Positions 25,456-34,491 of a stretch of DNA of 64,000 nt are shown here, one piece after another (within the stretch, counting starts at the first letter, position 1; each line of letters opens with the position of its first letter). The DNA comes from Streptococcus uberis (GTDB lineage Bacteria > Bacillota > Bacilli > Lactobacillales > Streptococcaceae), in NCBI RefSeq assembly GCF_900475595.1, contig NZ_LS483397.1:901001-965000 (forward strand). Reading direction: 5' to 3'. The position numbers and the translations under genes were made by a program. The notes beneath the pieces were generated by a model. The model was not told the DNA's origin. It made no database searches and saw nothing but the letters and a program-made list of their open reading frames with translations.

Positions 25456-25810
25456 GAGCTTCTTTATCCTCCTGCTCGATAGTAATCAAGGAGTCAATGG
25501 AAAATGTTTTATAGCTCTTCTTTGTTTTAAGTTGAAAGTGGTTAGAAGTTATTTTAGAAATCAGTCCTTCATACTTTTGTAACTGATTATGATCAAAAAC
25601 ACGGATGATAACAGGTGATTGCTGACTATAGGCTTGACCTAGATAGAGATGTTTATCCTCCAAATCCAGTAAACTAATGATTGACTTTTTATGACGATCT
25701 TTCTCTAGTGAATGATTGTGTTCGGATAAAAAAAAGCCCATCCATTTAGCCATTTTACGATCATAATAAGAACGTGCTGAGGAAAATGGTAAATAAGAAC
25801 GATCAATCAT
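25448..25810 (-). CDS. Small conserved UmuC-associated protein, YolD-like
   Basis: A 120-residue protein, third gene of the cassette. The start at 25810 (MIDRSYLPFSSARSYYDRKMAKWMGF) is preferred because AAAGGA lies upstream and the longer reading would run deep into umuC; it still overlaps umuC by 8 bases. The N terminus carries an aromatic/basic motif (RSYYDRKMAKWMGFFLSEH) and the C-terminal half has an SH3-like strand pattern (GLISKITSNHFQLKTKKSYKTFSIDSLITIE), reminiscent of YolD-like proteins that pair with Y-family polymerases in Bacillus. No known catalytic motif. Confidence 0.75.
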   Translation of the reverse strand: MIDRSYLPFSSARSYYDRKMAKWMGFFLSEHNHSLEKDRHKKSIISLLDLEDKHLYLGQAYSQQSPVIIRVFDHNQLQKYEGLISKITSNHFQLKTKKSYKTFSIDSLITIEQEDKEAHG

Positions 25811-27230
25811 AAGACTTTTTCCTTTCTTTAACATTACTGGCAGAATGTCCTCCAATTAATTGGCTACGTTCTGCGACGCGTGAAGCTTCTAAGAGTGAAC
25901 TTGCTTTTTGTAGCGATAGGACACCAAACTGGTCCCTAATGGTGTCAATGGTAGCTTCTAGCTGATTTTCTTTTTCTTTTTGATCATAGTCATCAAATAA
26001 AGAGAAGACTTCTAGGGATTGGTCTACTAAGTCATCACACCTCACACCGATTTGTCGGACAATATGACCTTTATAGTGCTTTCTAAAAAGCATGATTACT
26101 GTTTGGCTGATGATTTTATTGCTAGAAGCAGGATCGATTTTCATTTGTGCATTGATTGGTTTACCGCGTTGCCCTTTGGAGTATCCTACAAAGAGTGCAA
26201 CTGTTGTTGCCTTTTTTTGTTTTCGCCGTAATCTTCTTGCGACATGCTCAGCCATTTCCTTCAAAACCAATTCAATATCGGATTGGAGAATATAATCTCT
26301 TGGTAAAATTTGTGAGTTACCAATTCCCCTTGCTTTGGGTATATAAGGTTGATGGACATTACTCTCATCAACACCATTGGCATGAAACCAAAGTTGCAAA
26401 CCAATAATACCCAATTCTTTTTTCAACAGGTCAGGATTAGAATTGGCTAATGCTTTGATAGTAAAAATCCCAAGTTTTTGAAGTCGTTTGGCCATCCTAG
26501 GACCAATTCCCCAAAAATCAGTTAGCTGTTTAATCTGCCAAACCTTTTCTTCCACGTCATCATAAGACCAATTAGCGCGCATCTTTTCGGCGTATTTAGC
26601 GTCATTATCGAGGGCTAACTTGGCTAGTAAAGGGTTAGAATTGCTAAGCCCAATAGTTGATATGATTCCTGTTTCTTTCCAAATATGGTATTGGATGCGA
26701 TCTGCTAATGCATCTAATTTTTCTTTTCGCGTAAGCTCATTACTTGGAATAAAATAATTAATAGAAGAACTTAAATCCAGAAAACTTTCATCAATGGAAT
26801 AAGTAAGGATATCTTTGGGGGAAGCAAACTCATGGAAAATATGTTGAATTTGGAGATTTTTTTCAATGTATCGGTCCATCCTAGGAGAGACGATAAGTGT
26901 ATGTTTTGCCCAAGATTCAATATAGTTAACAAAGTCAGTTGTAACCTTCCAGCCTTCTCTTTGAGCGACTCGATAGTTGAACCGTCTTGTATGGATATTA
27001 AAAGGCAAATCATAGGAGCGACCAACATTTGATTTGCCAAAAACACGTTTAAAAGTAGGAGAAGAGGCTAAAATGAGTCCATTGCTATTATCTGCTCGAC
27101 TCATCACACAGAGTGAGGTGCGTAAGGGGCTTAAGCCGCGATCAATACACTCGATGCTTGCATAAAATGATTTCATATCCACAAAGGCAATATCTGACCT
27201 TGGTTCACGTGAATAATCAATGTAAGACAT
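25803..27230 (-). CDS. umuC: Y-family error-prone DNA polymerase UmuC
   Basis: Translesion polymerase that copies damaged DNA at the cost of mutations. Its 475 residues carry the family's catalytic acidic residues, Asp18 in IAFVDMKSFYASIE and the pair in YSIDESFLDLS, a helix-hairpin-helix (FWGIGPRMAKRLQKLGIFTIKALAN) and the little-finger domain. Typical of Firmicute UmuC it has no umuD partner; the upstream S24-type HdiR plays the regulatory role. GGAGG lies in the end of hdiR, 13 bases before the ATG, so translation is probably coupled. Expression should follow DNA damage through HdiR. Confidence 0.95.
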   Translation of the reverse strand: MSYIDYSREPRSDIAFVDMKSFYASIECIDRGLSPLRTSLCVMSRADNSNGLILASSPTFKRVFGKSNVGRSYDLPFNIHTRRFNYRVAQREGWKVTTDFVNYIESWAKHTLIVSPRMDRYIEKNLQIQHIFHEFASPKDILTYSIDESFLDLSSSINYFIPSNELTRKEKLDALADRIQYHIWKETGIISTIGLSNSNPLLAKLALDNDAKYAEKMRANWSYDDVEEKVWQIKQLTDFWGIGPRMAKRLQKLGIFTIKALANSNPDLLKKELGIIGLQLWFHANGVDESNVHQPYIPKARGIGNSQILPRDYILQSDIELVLKEMAEHVARRLRRKQKKATTVALFVGYSKGQRGKPINAQMKIDPASSNKIISQTVIMLFRKHYKGHIVRQIGVRCDDLVDQSLEVFSLFDDYDQKEKENQLEATIDTIRDQFGVLSLQKASSLLEASRVAERSQLIGGHSASNVKERKKSYD

Positions 27231-27238
27231 TTTGCCGT

Positions 27239-27931
27239 TTAGACCTCCAAAGGCATAAAGTTTGCAATGATTTTACCGATGATACGTGGATTCTCGTCAA
27301 ATGGTGCAAACTTATCTGAGTACTTTTTATTTAAAGAAACCAGACGTAGGCCATCTTCTTCACGGTAAACCTTCTTAATGTAAGTTTGTCCATCCCACTC
27401 GACAGCATAGATTGCTCCATCGTAATCAAAACCTTCTTGTTTGATTAAAACAACTTCACCATTTAAATAAGTTGGTTCCATGGAGTCACCGAAGACCCAT
27501 GAAGCAAAATCATAATCCAATTGTTCATCATAGAAGACTTCGTCATAATTACCGTCGCCAAAATAAGAGAAACCAGTACCGGCTGATAAACTTTCGTAAA
27601 CACGATAAACATAGAGTTTTTTCTGACTTTGCGATAGTTGGACAATCTTGTTTTGTTCCTCTAATAATTCTTTTGAATAGGTAACAACTTTTTCTTGATT
27701 TAGAGATGTTAGTTGTTTATAAGGAAGGATAATAGCTTGATAAGGATTGAAGCTATCAGCATCAAGGTGAAAAATCTCTAATAGCTGATTAAGATGCTTC
27801 TGATTTGGAACATTTTTCCCCTTTTCCCAGTTAGAGATTGTCATTTTATTGACACCAAGTTTTTGCCCAAGACTTTCTTGACTCATTTGGTGTTTTTGTC
27901 GAATCGTTTTTAATTGTTTTCCTGAGAACAT
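27239..27931 (-). CDS. hdiR: HdiR-type damage-inducible repressor (XRE helix-turn-helix plus S24 peptidase)
   Basis: LexA-like self-cleaving repressor. It has an N-terminal Cro/CI helix-turn-helix (residues 5-60; MSQESLGQKLGVNKMTISNWEKG) and a C-terminal S24 peptidase: cleavage site Ala117-Gly118 (SLSAGTGF), nucleophile Ser150 (FGDSMEP) and Lys186/187 (TYIKKV). In Lactococcus HdiR is cleaved in a RecA-dependent way and then degraded. A near-consensus promoter carrying a perfect 28-bp palindrome lies directly upstream, fitting autoregulation of the hdiR-umuC operon. Streptococci generally lack LexA, so this is the local SOS switch. Confidence 0.94.
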   Translation of the reverse strand: MFSGKQLKTIRQKHQMSQESLGQKLGVNKMTISNWEKGKNVPNQKHLNQLLEIFHLDADSFNPYQAIILPYKQLTSLNQEKVVTYSKELLEEQNKIVQLSQSQKKLYVYRVYESLSAGTGFSYFGDGNYDEVFYDEQLDYDFASWVFGDSMEPTYLNGEVVLIKQEGFDYDGAIYAVEWDGQTYIKKVYREEDGLRLVSLNKKYSDKFAPFDENPRIIGKIIANFMPLEV

Positions 27932-27942
27932 AGTAGTGACTC

Positions 27943-27997
27943 CTTTAGTAAAGTTATAACTTTACTAAAGTATATCAGAGATTTTTTGAGATTTCAA
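27943..27997 (-). promoter_or_regulatory. hdiR promoter with 28-bp perfect palindromic operator
   Basis: On the - strand: TTGAAA (27997-27992), 17-base spacer, TATACT (27974-27969). The palindrome 27943-27970 (arms CTTTAGTAAAGTTA / TAACTTTACTAAAG) begins in the -10 and covers the transcription start, ideal for repression by an HdiR dimer. AAAGGAG for hdiR follows immediately. Confidence 0.88.
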
Positions 27998-28129
27998 GCT
28001 AAAGATGGATAAAAATGAGTATATTTTGACAATTAAAAAAATAAATCGTATCATTATACTAGTTCATTTTGTGAAGGTTTTCATTTAGATGATACCATGC
28101 ATTTATCAAAGAGAAAAAAGGAGATTCTC

Positions 28130-29146
28130 ATGTTAACAATTGCCTATATTGGAAATGGTAAAAGTGCTAATCGTTACCACATGCCTTTTGCAACACAATT
28201 GGAAGATATCAAAATAAAAACGATTTACTCTCCAGCACCTAGTCCCTGGGAACCAATTCCAGGAGTCATTTATACAGATAAAATTGAGGATGTCTTGGAA
28301 GATCCAGAAATTCAATTGGTTATTCTCTCAATCCCTCCGTCAGCACATTACAGTGTTGCAAAGCAATGTTTATTAGCTGGAAAAAATACCCTAGTTGAGA
28401 AACCTTTCACTGAAACAGCTGAAGAAGCTAGAGAGCTATTTGCTATTGCCAATGAAAAAGGTCTCTTCCTTCAAGCCTATCAAAACCGTCGTTTTGATTC
28501 CGATTTCTTGACTGTTCAAAAAGTGATTGATAGTGGCGTTTTGGGAGATATTTTAGAAGTAGAAATGCATTTTGATTATTTCCGTCCAGAAATTCCAGAA
28601 AGCACCACAGAATATTCAATCAACACAAGTTATCTCTATGGTCACGCTTGTCATACTATTGACCAAGTTATTTCATACTTTGGAATGCCAGAAAAAGTCC
28701 ATTACGATGTGCGTCAATTACTAGGTAAAGGACGCATGAATGACTATTTTGATTTAGATTTCTACTATGGACCTAAAAAAGTTTCCATTAAGTCAAGTTA
28801 TTTCCGTATTAAAGAACGTCCAAGTTTTGTTGTTTATGGTAAAAAAGGGATGTTTGTAAAAGCTACTAAAGACCGTCAGGAAGATGATTTAAAACGTTTT
28901 TACATGCCAACAAATCCTGATTTTGGAATGGATAGTCCAGAACACTACGGCACTCTAACTTATGTAGATGATAATGGCGTTTATCATGAAGAAAAAGTTA
29001 TCTCAGAAGTTGGTAACTATGCTCGGATGTATCAAGCTATTCATGATAGCATTATTCTTGGAAAAGAAAAAATCGTTAAAGACGAAGAAACCATTCGCCA
29101 GATTGAAATTATCGAAGAAGGTATCCGCCATATGAATCAAGATTAA
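28130..29146 (+). CDS. Gfo/Idh/MocA-family NAD(P)-dependent oxidoreductase
   Basis: A 338-residue cytosolic dehydrogenase with an N-terminal Rossmann fold (IAYIGNGKSANRYHMPF) and the family signature with catalytic Lys in NTLVEKPFTET (about residues 93-103), then an alpha/beta substrate domain with YGHACHTIDQVISYFG. It probably oxidises or reduces a sugar or polyol; the substrate is not assignable. ATG at 28130 has AAAGGAG at 7 bases; the longer reading from 28097 has none. It is a lone gene next to, and divergent from, the SOS cassette, ending in a strong terminator. Confidence 0.88.
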   Translation: MLTIAYIGNGKSANRYHMPFATQLEDIKIKTIYSPAPSPWEPIPGVIYTDKIEDVLEDPEIQLVILSIPPSAHYSVAKQCLLAGKNTLVEKPFTETAEEARELFAIANEKGLFLQAYQNRRFDSDFLTVQKVIDSGVLGDILEVEMHFDYFRPEIPESTTEYSINTSYLYGHACHTIDQVISYFGMPEKVHYDVRQLLGKGRMNDYFDLDFYYGPKKVSIKSSYFRIKERPSFVVYGKKGMFVKATKDRQEDDLKRFYMPTNPDFGMDSPEHYGTLTYVDDNGVYHEEKVISEVGNYARMYQAIHDSIILGKEKIVKDEETIRQIEIIEEGIRHMNQD

Positions 29147-29172
29147 TGTGCTGAGACTGACTATTTATTCTC

Positions 29173-29202
29173 AAAAAAAGGTTGCTTCGGCAACCTTTTT
29201 TT
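29173..29202 (+). terminator. Terminator after the Gfo/Idh gene
   Basis: GGTTGC / GCAACC stem closed by a stable TTCG tetraloop, A-run before and T-run after. Confidence 0.93.
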
Positions 29203-29256
29203 GAGACTTTTTAGTCCTGTCTCGCTATAATAAAACTAAAGAGAGGGGAAGTATCA

Positions 29257-29712
29257 ATGCAATACCAAGCAGACACTATTGAAGACTATTTAGAGGCTTT
29301 ACCTGAAGAACGCAGACATGTGATGAACCAGTTGCGTCGTGTCATAAAAAACAATCTTCCTGATGATTATGAAGAGAAAATACAATATAACATGATATCT
29401 TATGTGGTGCCAAGGCAAGTTTTTCCAGATGGCTACCATTGCAATCCAGATGATGACCTGTCATTCATTACCATTGGATCGCAAAAAAATCATATTGCAA
29501 TCTATCACAACGGTATTTACCTCTTTGAGACTATTAGAGAGTGGTTTTTACAGGAATATCCTAAACATTTGAAAACCAAACCTGACGTTGGAAAATCTTG
29601 CATTCGTTTTAAAAATATGAAAACTATTCCATATGATTTAATTGGTCAACTCTGCCGAAAGGTCAGTCAGGAAGACTTCATCAAAACATACTTAGAGAAC
29701 AGACCTAACTAA
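29257..29712 (+). CDS. DUF1801 (YdhG-like) protein
   Basis: A 151-residue soluble protein of the DUF1801 family (SufE-unrelated, frataxin-like fold reported for YdhG/YdeI relatives). Recognisable are the N-terminal TIEDYLEALPEERRHVMNQLRRVI helix, the EEKIQYNMISYVVP strand and the C-terminal KTKPDVGKSCIRFKNMKTIPYDLIGQLC segment. In Bacillus relatives affect iron or metal handling, but function here is open. GAGGGG precedes the ATG. The aldo/keto reductase follows after 105 bases with its own promoter. Confidence 0.8.
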   Translation: MQYQADTIEDYLEALPEERRHVMNQLRRVIKNNLPDDYEEKIQYNMISYVVPRQVFPDGYHCNPDDDLSFITIGSQKNHIAIYHNGIYLFETIREWFLQEYPKHLKTKPDVGKSCIRFKNMKTIPYDLIGQLCRKVSQEDFIKTYLENRPN

Positions 29713-29728
29713 AAAGAGAAGGAGTCCA

Positions 29729-29839
29729 ATGATCAATCATTCAAAAAACAATTCACTTGACTTAGAGTCAACTCCAAGTACTAAAATAGTGCTAAACAAG
29801 AGAAAAGAGGATAGACCATGTCAAAAAATATCTTATTAA
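29729..29839 (+). CDS. Possible 36-codon small ORF overlapping the aldo/keto reductase start
   Basis: ATG at 29729 is preceded by AGAAGGAG at ideal spacing, and the frame runs (MINHSKNNSLDLESTPSTK...) to a TAA at 29837-29839, 22 bases into the reductase gene. The frame contains the MerR-type promoter, so it could only be translated from the DUF1801 transcript. It may be a real small gene, a decayed gene end, or chance; no homologue is recognised. Confidence 0.25.
   Translation: MINHSKNNSLDLESTPSTKIVLNKRKEDRPCQKISY
29757..29787 (+). promoter_or_regulatory. MerR-type promoter (19-bp spacer) of the aldo/keto reductase gene
   Basis: TTGACT (29757-29762), exactly 19 bases, then TAAAAT (29782-29787). 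The spacer holds the inverted repeat CTTAGAGT-CA-ACTCCAAG (29761-29778; 7 of 8 paired), close to the NmlR/AdhR-type MerR operator CTTGGAGT-N2-ACTCCAAG. Overlong spacer plus palindrome is the hallmark of MerR activation; the regulator gene is not in the window. Confidence 0.8.
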
Positions 29840-30672
29840 ACGACGGTAATAGCATTCCAAGTATTGGTTTTGGGGTTTTTCAAATTCCTGCTGATGGTTC
29901 AACGTACAATGCTGTCTGTGAGGCTTTAAAAGTTGGTTATCGACATATTGACACTGCTGCGGCCTATATGAATGAAGCGGAAGTGGGGAAAGCTGTGCGC
30001 GATAGCGGCCTTCCTCGAGAAGAAATCTTCATCACGAGCAAATTATGGATTCAAGACTTTGGTTATGAAGCTGCACGAAAAGGAATAGCGACATCACTTG
30101 AAAAATTAGGAATGGATTATATTGATTTATATCTTTTGCATCAACCTTATGGTGATGTATTAGGTGCTTGGAAGGCCTTGGAAGAAGCCAAAGCCAAAGG
30201 GCTTCTAAAATCCATTGGTATCAGTAATATGACACCTAGATTCTATAAAGAATTTGTTCCTCAATTTACCAATAAGCCAGCTGTTAACCAAGTAGAGTGT
30301 AACCCCTATTTTCAACAAAAAGCCCTTCGGGAAGTAATGGCTGCAGATGATGTTAAAATTGAATGTTGGGCACCGCTAGGGCAAGGAAATCCTGAACTAT
30401 TTAAAGAACCTGTATTGGTTGACTTAGCAAGTAAGTACAAAAAAGATGTTGGACAAATCATTCTTGCTTTTGAAGTACAAGAAGGCTTCATTGTTTTACC
30501 AAAATCAGTAACGCCATCTCGTATCGCAAGTAACCTTGATATTGATGATATCAAACTCACTGAAGAGGAAATGGAAGCTATCCGTGCTTTAGATAAAGGT
30601 AAGGGGAAACATGATCCTGATGCTCCCGGTGTTGGAGAATACCTCTTAGAACATTATAAAATTCATGATTAA
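29818..30672 (+). CDS. Aldo/keto reductase (AKR family, 2,5-diketogluconate reductase-like)
   Basis: A 284-residue NADPH-dependent carbonyl reductase with a TIM-barrel fold. The catalytic tetrad is complete: Asp45 and Tyr50 (HIDTAAAYMNEAEVG), Lys75 (ITSKLW) and His108 (LLHQP). The cofactor motif VLPKSVTPSRIASNLD is present. Likely task: detoxifying reactive aldehydes such as methylglyoxal, which agrees with the NmlR/AdhR-like MerR promoter upstream, as those regulators respond to electrophiles and aldehydes. Monocistronic, ended by a terminator. Confidence 0.92.
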   Translation: MSKNILLNDGNSIPSIGFGVFQIPADGSTYNAVCEALKVGYRHIDTAAAYMNEAEVGKAVRDSGLPREEIFITSKLWIQDFGYEAARKGIATSLEKLGMDYIDLYLLHQPYGDVLGAWKALEEAKAKGLLKSIGISNMTPRFYKEFVPQFTNKPAVNQVECNPYFQQKALREVMAADDVKIECWAPLGQGNPELFKEPVLVDLASKYKKDVGQIILAFEVQEGFIVLPKSVTPSRIASNLDIDDIKLTEEEMEAIRALDKGKGKHDPDAPGVGEYLLEHYKIHD

Positions 30673-30675
30673 CCT

Positions 30676-30706
30676 AAAAACCTAGACAATCCATGTCTAG
30701 GTTTTT
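30676..30706. terminator. Terminator after the aldo/keto reductase gene
   Basis: ACCTAGAC / GTCTAGGT stem with A-run and T-run; can serve the convergent RpiR gene on the other strand too. Confidence 0.88.
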
Positions 30707-30737
30707 TGAATATGCTGATGAACATCGGGCTGAAAAC

Positions 30738-31589
30738 TTATCTGTCGTTTTCCAATGCCTGTGAAAGATTTAATTTTCGAATATAATTTTTCATATAATC
30801 AGCTTTGAAATAAACAGCATATAAGGTGTTGAGAATAAATAAAATAGATTCTTCTGTTGAAAAATTGCCAATTTTTTTATGCTTATCTTCACGGGTACAA
30901 ATTTGGAAAAAAGCATTGGAATGTTCTTTGAGATAGTGGCCATTTTGACTAGAGAGACCAATGCGAAAAACCTTATTTTTTTCCAAAAGGGGAAGGTGGC
31001 GTAAGGTGTCGTTTTTTTCAGAAATACCTGAATAAGAAATCAAGATAGCAACATCATCTTGGGATAAAGAAGCAGCTGTTAAACCAAATTCACTTGAATG
31101 AGCAATCTCAATATTTTTCCCTAAAGTCAGCATTTTACGTTTAAAGAGATGGGCTAAGTAGTCATTTGGGCTAAGGCCGAAAACCACAATTCGCTTAGCT
31201 TTAGCTAATTGTTGGCTTGCTTTTTCCAATTCTTCTTGGGAGAGTTGATCGGCTGTATCTTGTATGCTTTCTTTCTCAATGGTTGCGATTTTTTGGATAA
31301 TAGCCTTTATAGAATCATCCTGATTAAAGGGGAGACTATGGTCAATATTTGAGTAGTGGGCATCAGCGTAGATACGTTCTGATAGCAAAGCTGGTAGAAA
31401 ATCTACCCATCCTTTGAAACCTAGGGATTGTGCAAAACGAACGACGCTTGATTTCGATGTGAAACTTAAGCGAGCAAGGTCTTCTAAAGATAATTGTTCA
31501 ATACTGTTAAGATGCTCCAAAATCGTTTCTGCTATGGCAGCTTTTGAAGACTGTTTTTGTTGGGCTAGTAACTGAATATCCTCTAACAT
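30738..31589 (-). CDS. RpiR-family transcriptional regulator (HTH plus SIS domain)
   Basis: A 283-residue phosphosugar-sensing regulator: N-terminal HTH_6 domain (residues about 1-75; LSLEDLARLSFTSKSSVVRFAQSLGFKGW) and SIS sugar isomerase-like domain (about 110-245; RIVVFGLSPNDYLAHLFKRKML, VAILISYSGISEKNDTL). It is divergent from a phospho-beta-glucosidase gene 149 bases away and probably controls it in response to its phosphosugar. ATG at 31589 with AGAGGTG upstream is preferred to the codon at 31607. Confidence 0.88.
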   Translation of the reverse strand: MLEDIQLLAQQKQSSKAAIAETILEHLNSIEQLSLEDLARLSFTSKSSVVRFAQSLGFKGWVDFLPALLSERIYADAHYSNIDHSLPFNQDDSIKAIIQKIATIEKESIQDTADQLSQEELEKASQQLAKAKRIVVFGLSPNDYLAHLFKRKMLTLGKNIEIAHSSEFGLTAASLSQDDVAILISYSGISEKNDTLRHLPLLEKNKVFRIGLSSQNGHYLKEHSNAFFQICTREDKHKKIGNFSTEESILFILNTLYAVYFKADYMKNYIRKLNLSQALENDR

Positions 31590-31697
31590 AATGGGCACCT
31601 CTTTCAATACATTTCAGTTTTTAAGGTCTATCTTTAGAAAAGATGAAACCGCATACCAAGTTTACCTAAAAGTGAATGATTTGTCTACTTACTTTCT

Positions 31698-31703
31698 TAT
31701 AAT
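31698..31703 (+). promoter_or_regulatory. -10 element for the second phospho-beta-glucosidase gene
   Basis: TATAAT 35 bases before the ATG; no good -35 at the standard distance, so the promoter may depend on an activator such as the divergent RpiR protein. Confidence 0.45.
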
Positions 31704-31705
31704 AG

Positions 31706-33163
<1,458 letters not shown>

Positions 33164-33189
33164 ATTCTTTAGATAAAATTGCTTTTCTT

Positions 33190-33218
33190 TTGACTTGTAA
33201 TCGCTTTTATGATATTAC
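33190..33218 (+). promoter_or_regulatory. Cupin-gene promoter with cre-like site
   Basis: TTGACT (33190-33195), 17-base spacer, TATTAC (33213-33218). The spacer begins with TGTAATCGCTTTTA (33196-33209), matching the cre consensus TGWAANCGNTNWCA except for one base, so CcpA control is plausible. Confidence 0.65.
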
Positions 33219-33229
33219 TATAGTATAGA

Positions 33230-33252
33230 TTAATTAGAATAAATCTAATTAA
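33230..33252 (+). repeat. Inverted repeat downstream of the cupin promoter
   Basis: Perfect 9-bp arms TTAATTAGA and TCTAATTAA around ATAAA, between the -10 and the ribosome-binding site. Lacks a U-run; looks like an operator or a leader stem-loop. Confidence 0.5.
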
Positions 33253-33275
33253 AATAAATTTATGGAGGCCGGCAT

Positions 33276-33698
33276 ATGACATTCGATTATAAGGATCATG
33301 GTAAAGAAAAGTATATCGTCAATATCGAGGATTATACTAAAGAAAACGAAAACTATCGTACTACAATTTGGACAGGTGAAAAGCTCCAAGTGACTTTAAT
33401 GTCTATCCAACCAGGTGATGACATTGGTTTGGAAGTGCATAAAGGGATTGACCAATTCCTTCGTATCGAAGAAGGAAAAGGCTTATGTCAAATGGGAGAT
33501 GCCGAAGACAATCTAAGTTTTGAACAAGAAGTGACTGATGACGATGTGATTTTGGTCCCGGCAAATACATGGCATAATGTGACCAATACAGGAAATCAAC
33601 CCCTTAAGATTTACTCAATCTATGCTGGTCCAGATCACGTTCCTGGAACCATTCATAAAACACATGAAGATGCAGAGAACGATCCAAATGAGCATTAA
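33276..33698 (+). CDS. Cupin-domain protein
   Basis: A 140-residue single-domain beta-barrel protein. The two cupin motifs can be read as GDDIGLEVHKGIDQFLRIEEGKG and PANTWHNVTNTGNQPLKIYSIYA, with His and Glu/Gln residues suited to binding one metal ion. Function ranges from mannose-6-phosphate isomerase-like to dioxygenase in this family, so none is assigned. AGGAGG-like GGAGG precedes the ATG. Located after the phospho-beta-glucosidase gene but with its own promoter; the cre-like site suggests carbon control. Confidence 0.85.
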   Translation: MTFDYKDHGKEKYIVNIEDYTKENENYRTTIWTGEKLQVTLMSIQPGDDIGLEVHKGIDQFLRIEEGKGLCQMGDAEDNLSFEQEVTDDDVILVPANTWHNVTNTGNQPLKIYSIYAGPDHVPGTIHKTHEDAENDPNEH

Positions 33699-33706
33699 TC
33701 TTGCCT

Positions 33707-33737
33707 AAAAGAATATCACTAGGGTGATATTCTTTTT
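33707..33737 (+). terminator. Terminator after the cupin gene
   Basis: GAATATCAC / GTGATATTC 9-bp stem, TAGG loop, with A-run before and seven T after. Confidence 0.92.
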
Positions 33738-33815
33738 TTATGTCAAATGAAAAGAAAGCGCAAACATGGTTGGTTTAAAAGTGTTTTGACAAGTTATTAA
33801 AAATTATGAAAACAG

Positions 33816-33844
33816 TTGCATTTTCTTCATTTTAGGCATATATT
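33816..33844 (+). promoter_or_regulatory. Promoter of the flavin reductase pair
   Basis: TTGCAT (33816-33821), 17-base spacer, TATATT (33839-33844); the flavin reductase ATG follows 33 bases later. Confidence 0.6.
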
Positions 33845-33877
33845 AGAAGTGAACAAATATTGGGAGGTATTTCACAA

Positions 33878-34480
33878 ATGAAATTAGTAGCTATACTAGG
33901 TACCAATTCAGAACGGTCAACGAATCGCAAACTGTTACAGTTTATGCAAAAGCACTTTGCTGATCAGGCGACGATTGAATTGTTAGAAATTAAAGACTTA
34001 CCGGCCTTTAATGAACCAGAATCTAAAGAAGCTCCAAGTGCTGTTCAGAGCTTTTCTCAAAAAATAGCTGACGCTGATGGTGTCATCATTGCCACGCCTG
34101 AGTATAATCATACGATTCCGGCACCTCTTTCTAGTGCGCTAGAGTGGATTGCTTATACTAGTCGTGTTCTCATTAATAAACCAACCATGATTGTAGGAGC
34201 ATCCTTAGGTTCTTTGGGTTCTTCTAGGGCTCAAGGGCATTTACGTCAGATTTTAAATGCTCCTGAATTAAAGGCAAGAACAATGGCTGGAAGTGAATTT
34301 TTACTTGGGCAATCCGAACAAGCCTTTAACGCTGAAAATGACTTGGTATTTGAAGATAAGGTAACAGAACTGGAAGATTATTTTGCAGAATTTTTAGAAT
34401 TTCTAAATATCACAAATACAATTGTTAAACAGTCGGATACAGATCGAAAACGTCGTTTCGCTTGGGAAGAAAACCAATAA
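33878..34480 (+). CDS. NAD(P)H-dependent FMN reductase, flavodoxin-like fold (CrdA-like)
   Basis: A 200-residue FMN_red-family protein: [21 protein letters not shown] phosphate-binding loop, [24 protein letters not shown] and [20 protein letters not shown]. It should pass electrons from NAD(P)H to flavin. It is clearly homologous to the first 190 residues of the next protein, 11 bases downstream, so the two form a pair. I recall a heterodimeric Vibrio NADH:cinnamate reductase (CrdA-CrdB) with the same composition, suggesting this is the small subunit. ATG at 33878; GGAGG lies 11 bases away. Confidence 0.85.
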   Translation: MKLVAILGTNSERSTNRKLLQFMQKHFADQATIELLEIKDLPAFNEPESKEAPSAVQSFSQKIADADGVIIATPEYNHTIPAPLSSALEWIAYTSRVLINKPTMIVGASLGSLGSSRAQGHLRQILNAPELKARTMAGSEFLLGQSEQAFNAENDLVFEDKVTELEDYFAEFLEFLNITNTIVKQSDTDRKRRFAWEENQ

Positions 34481-34491
34481 GGAGGGAAGGC

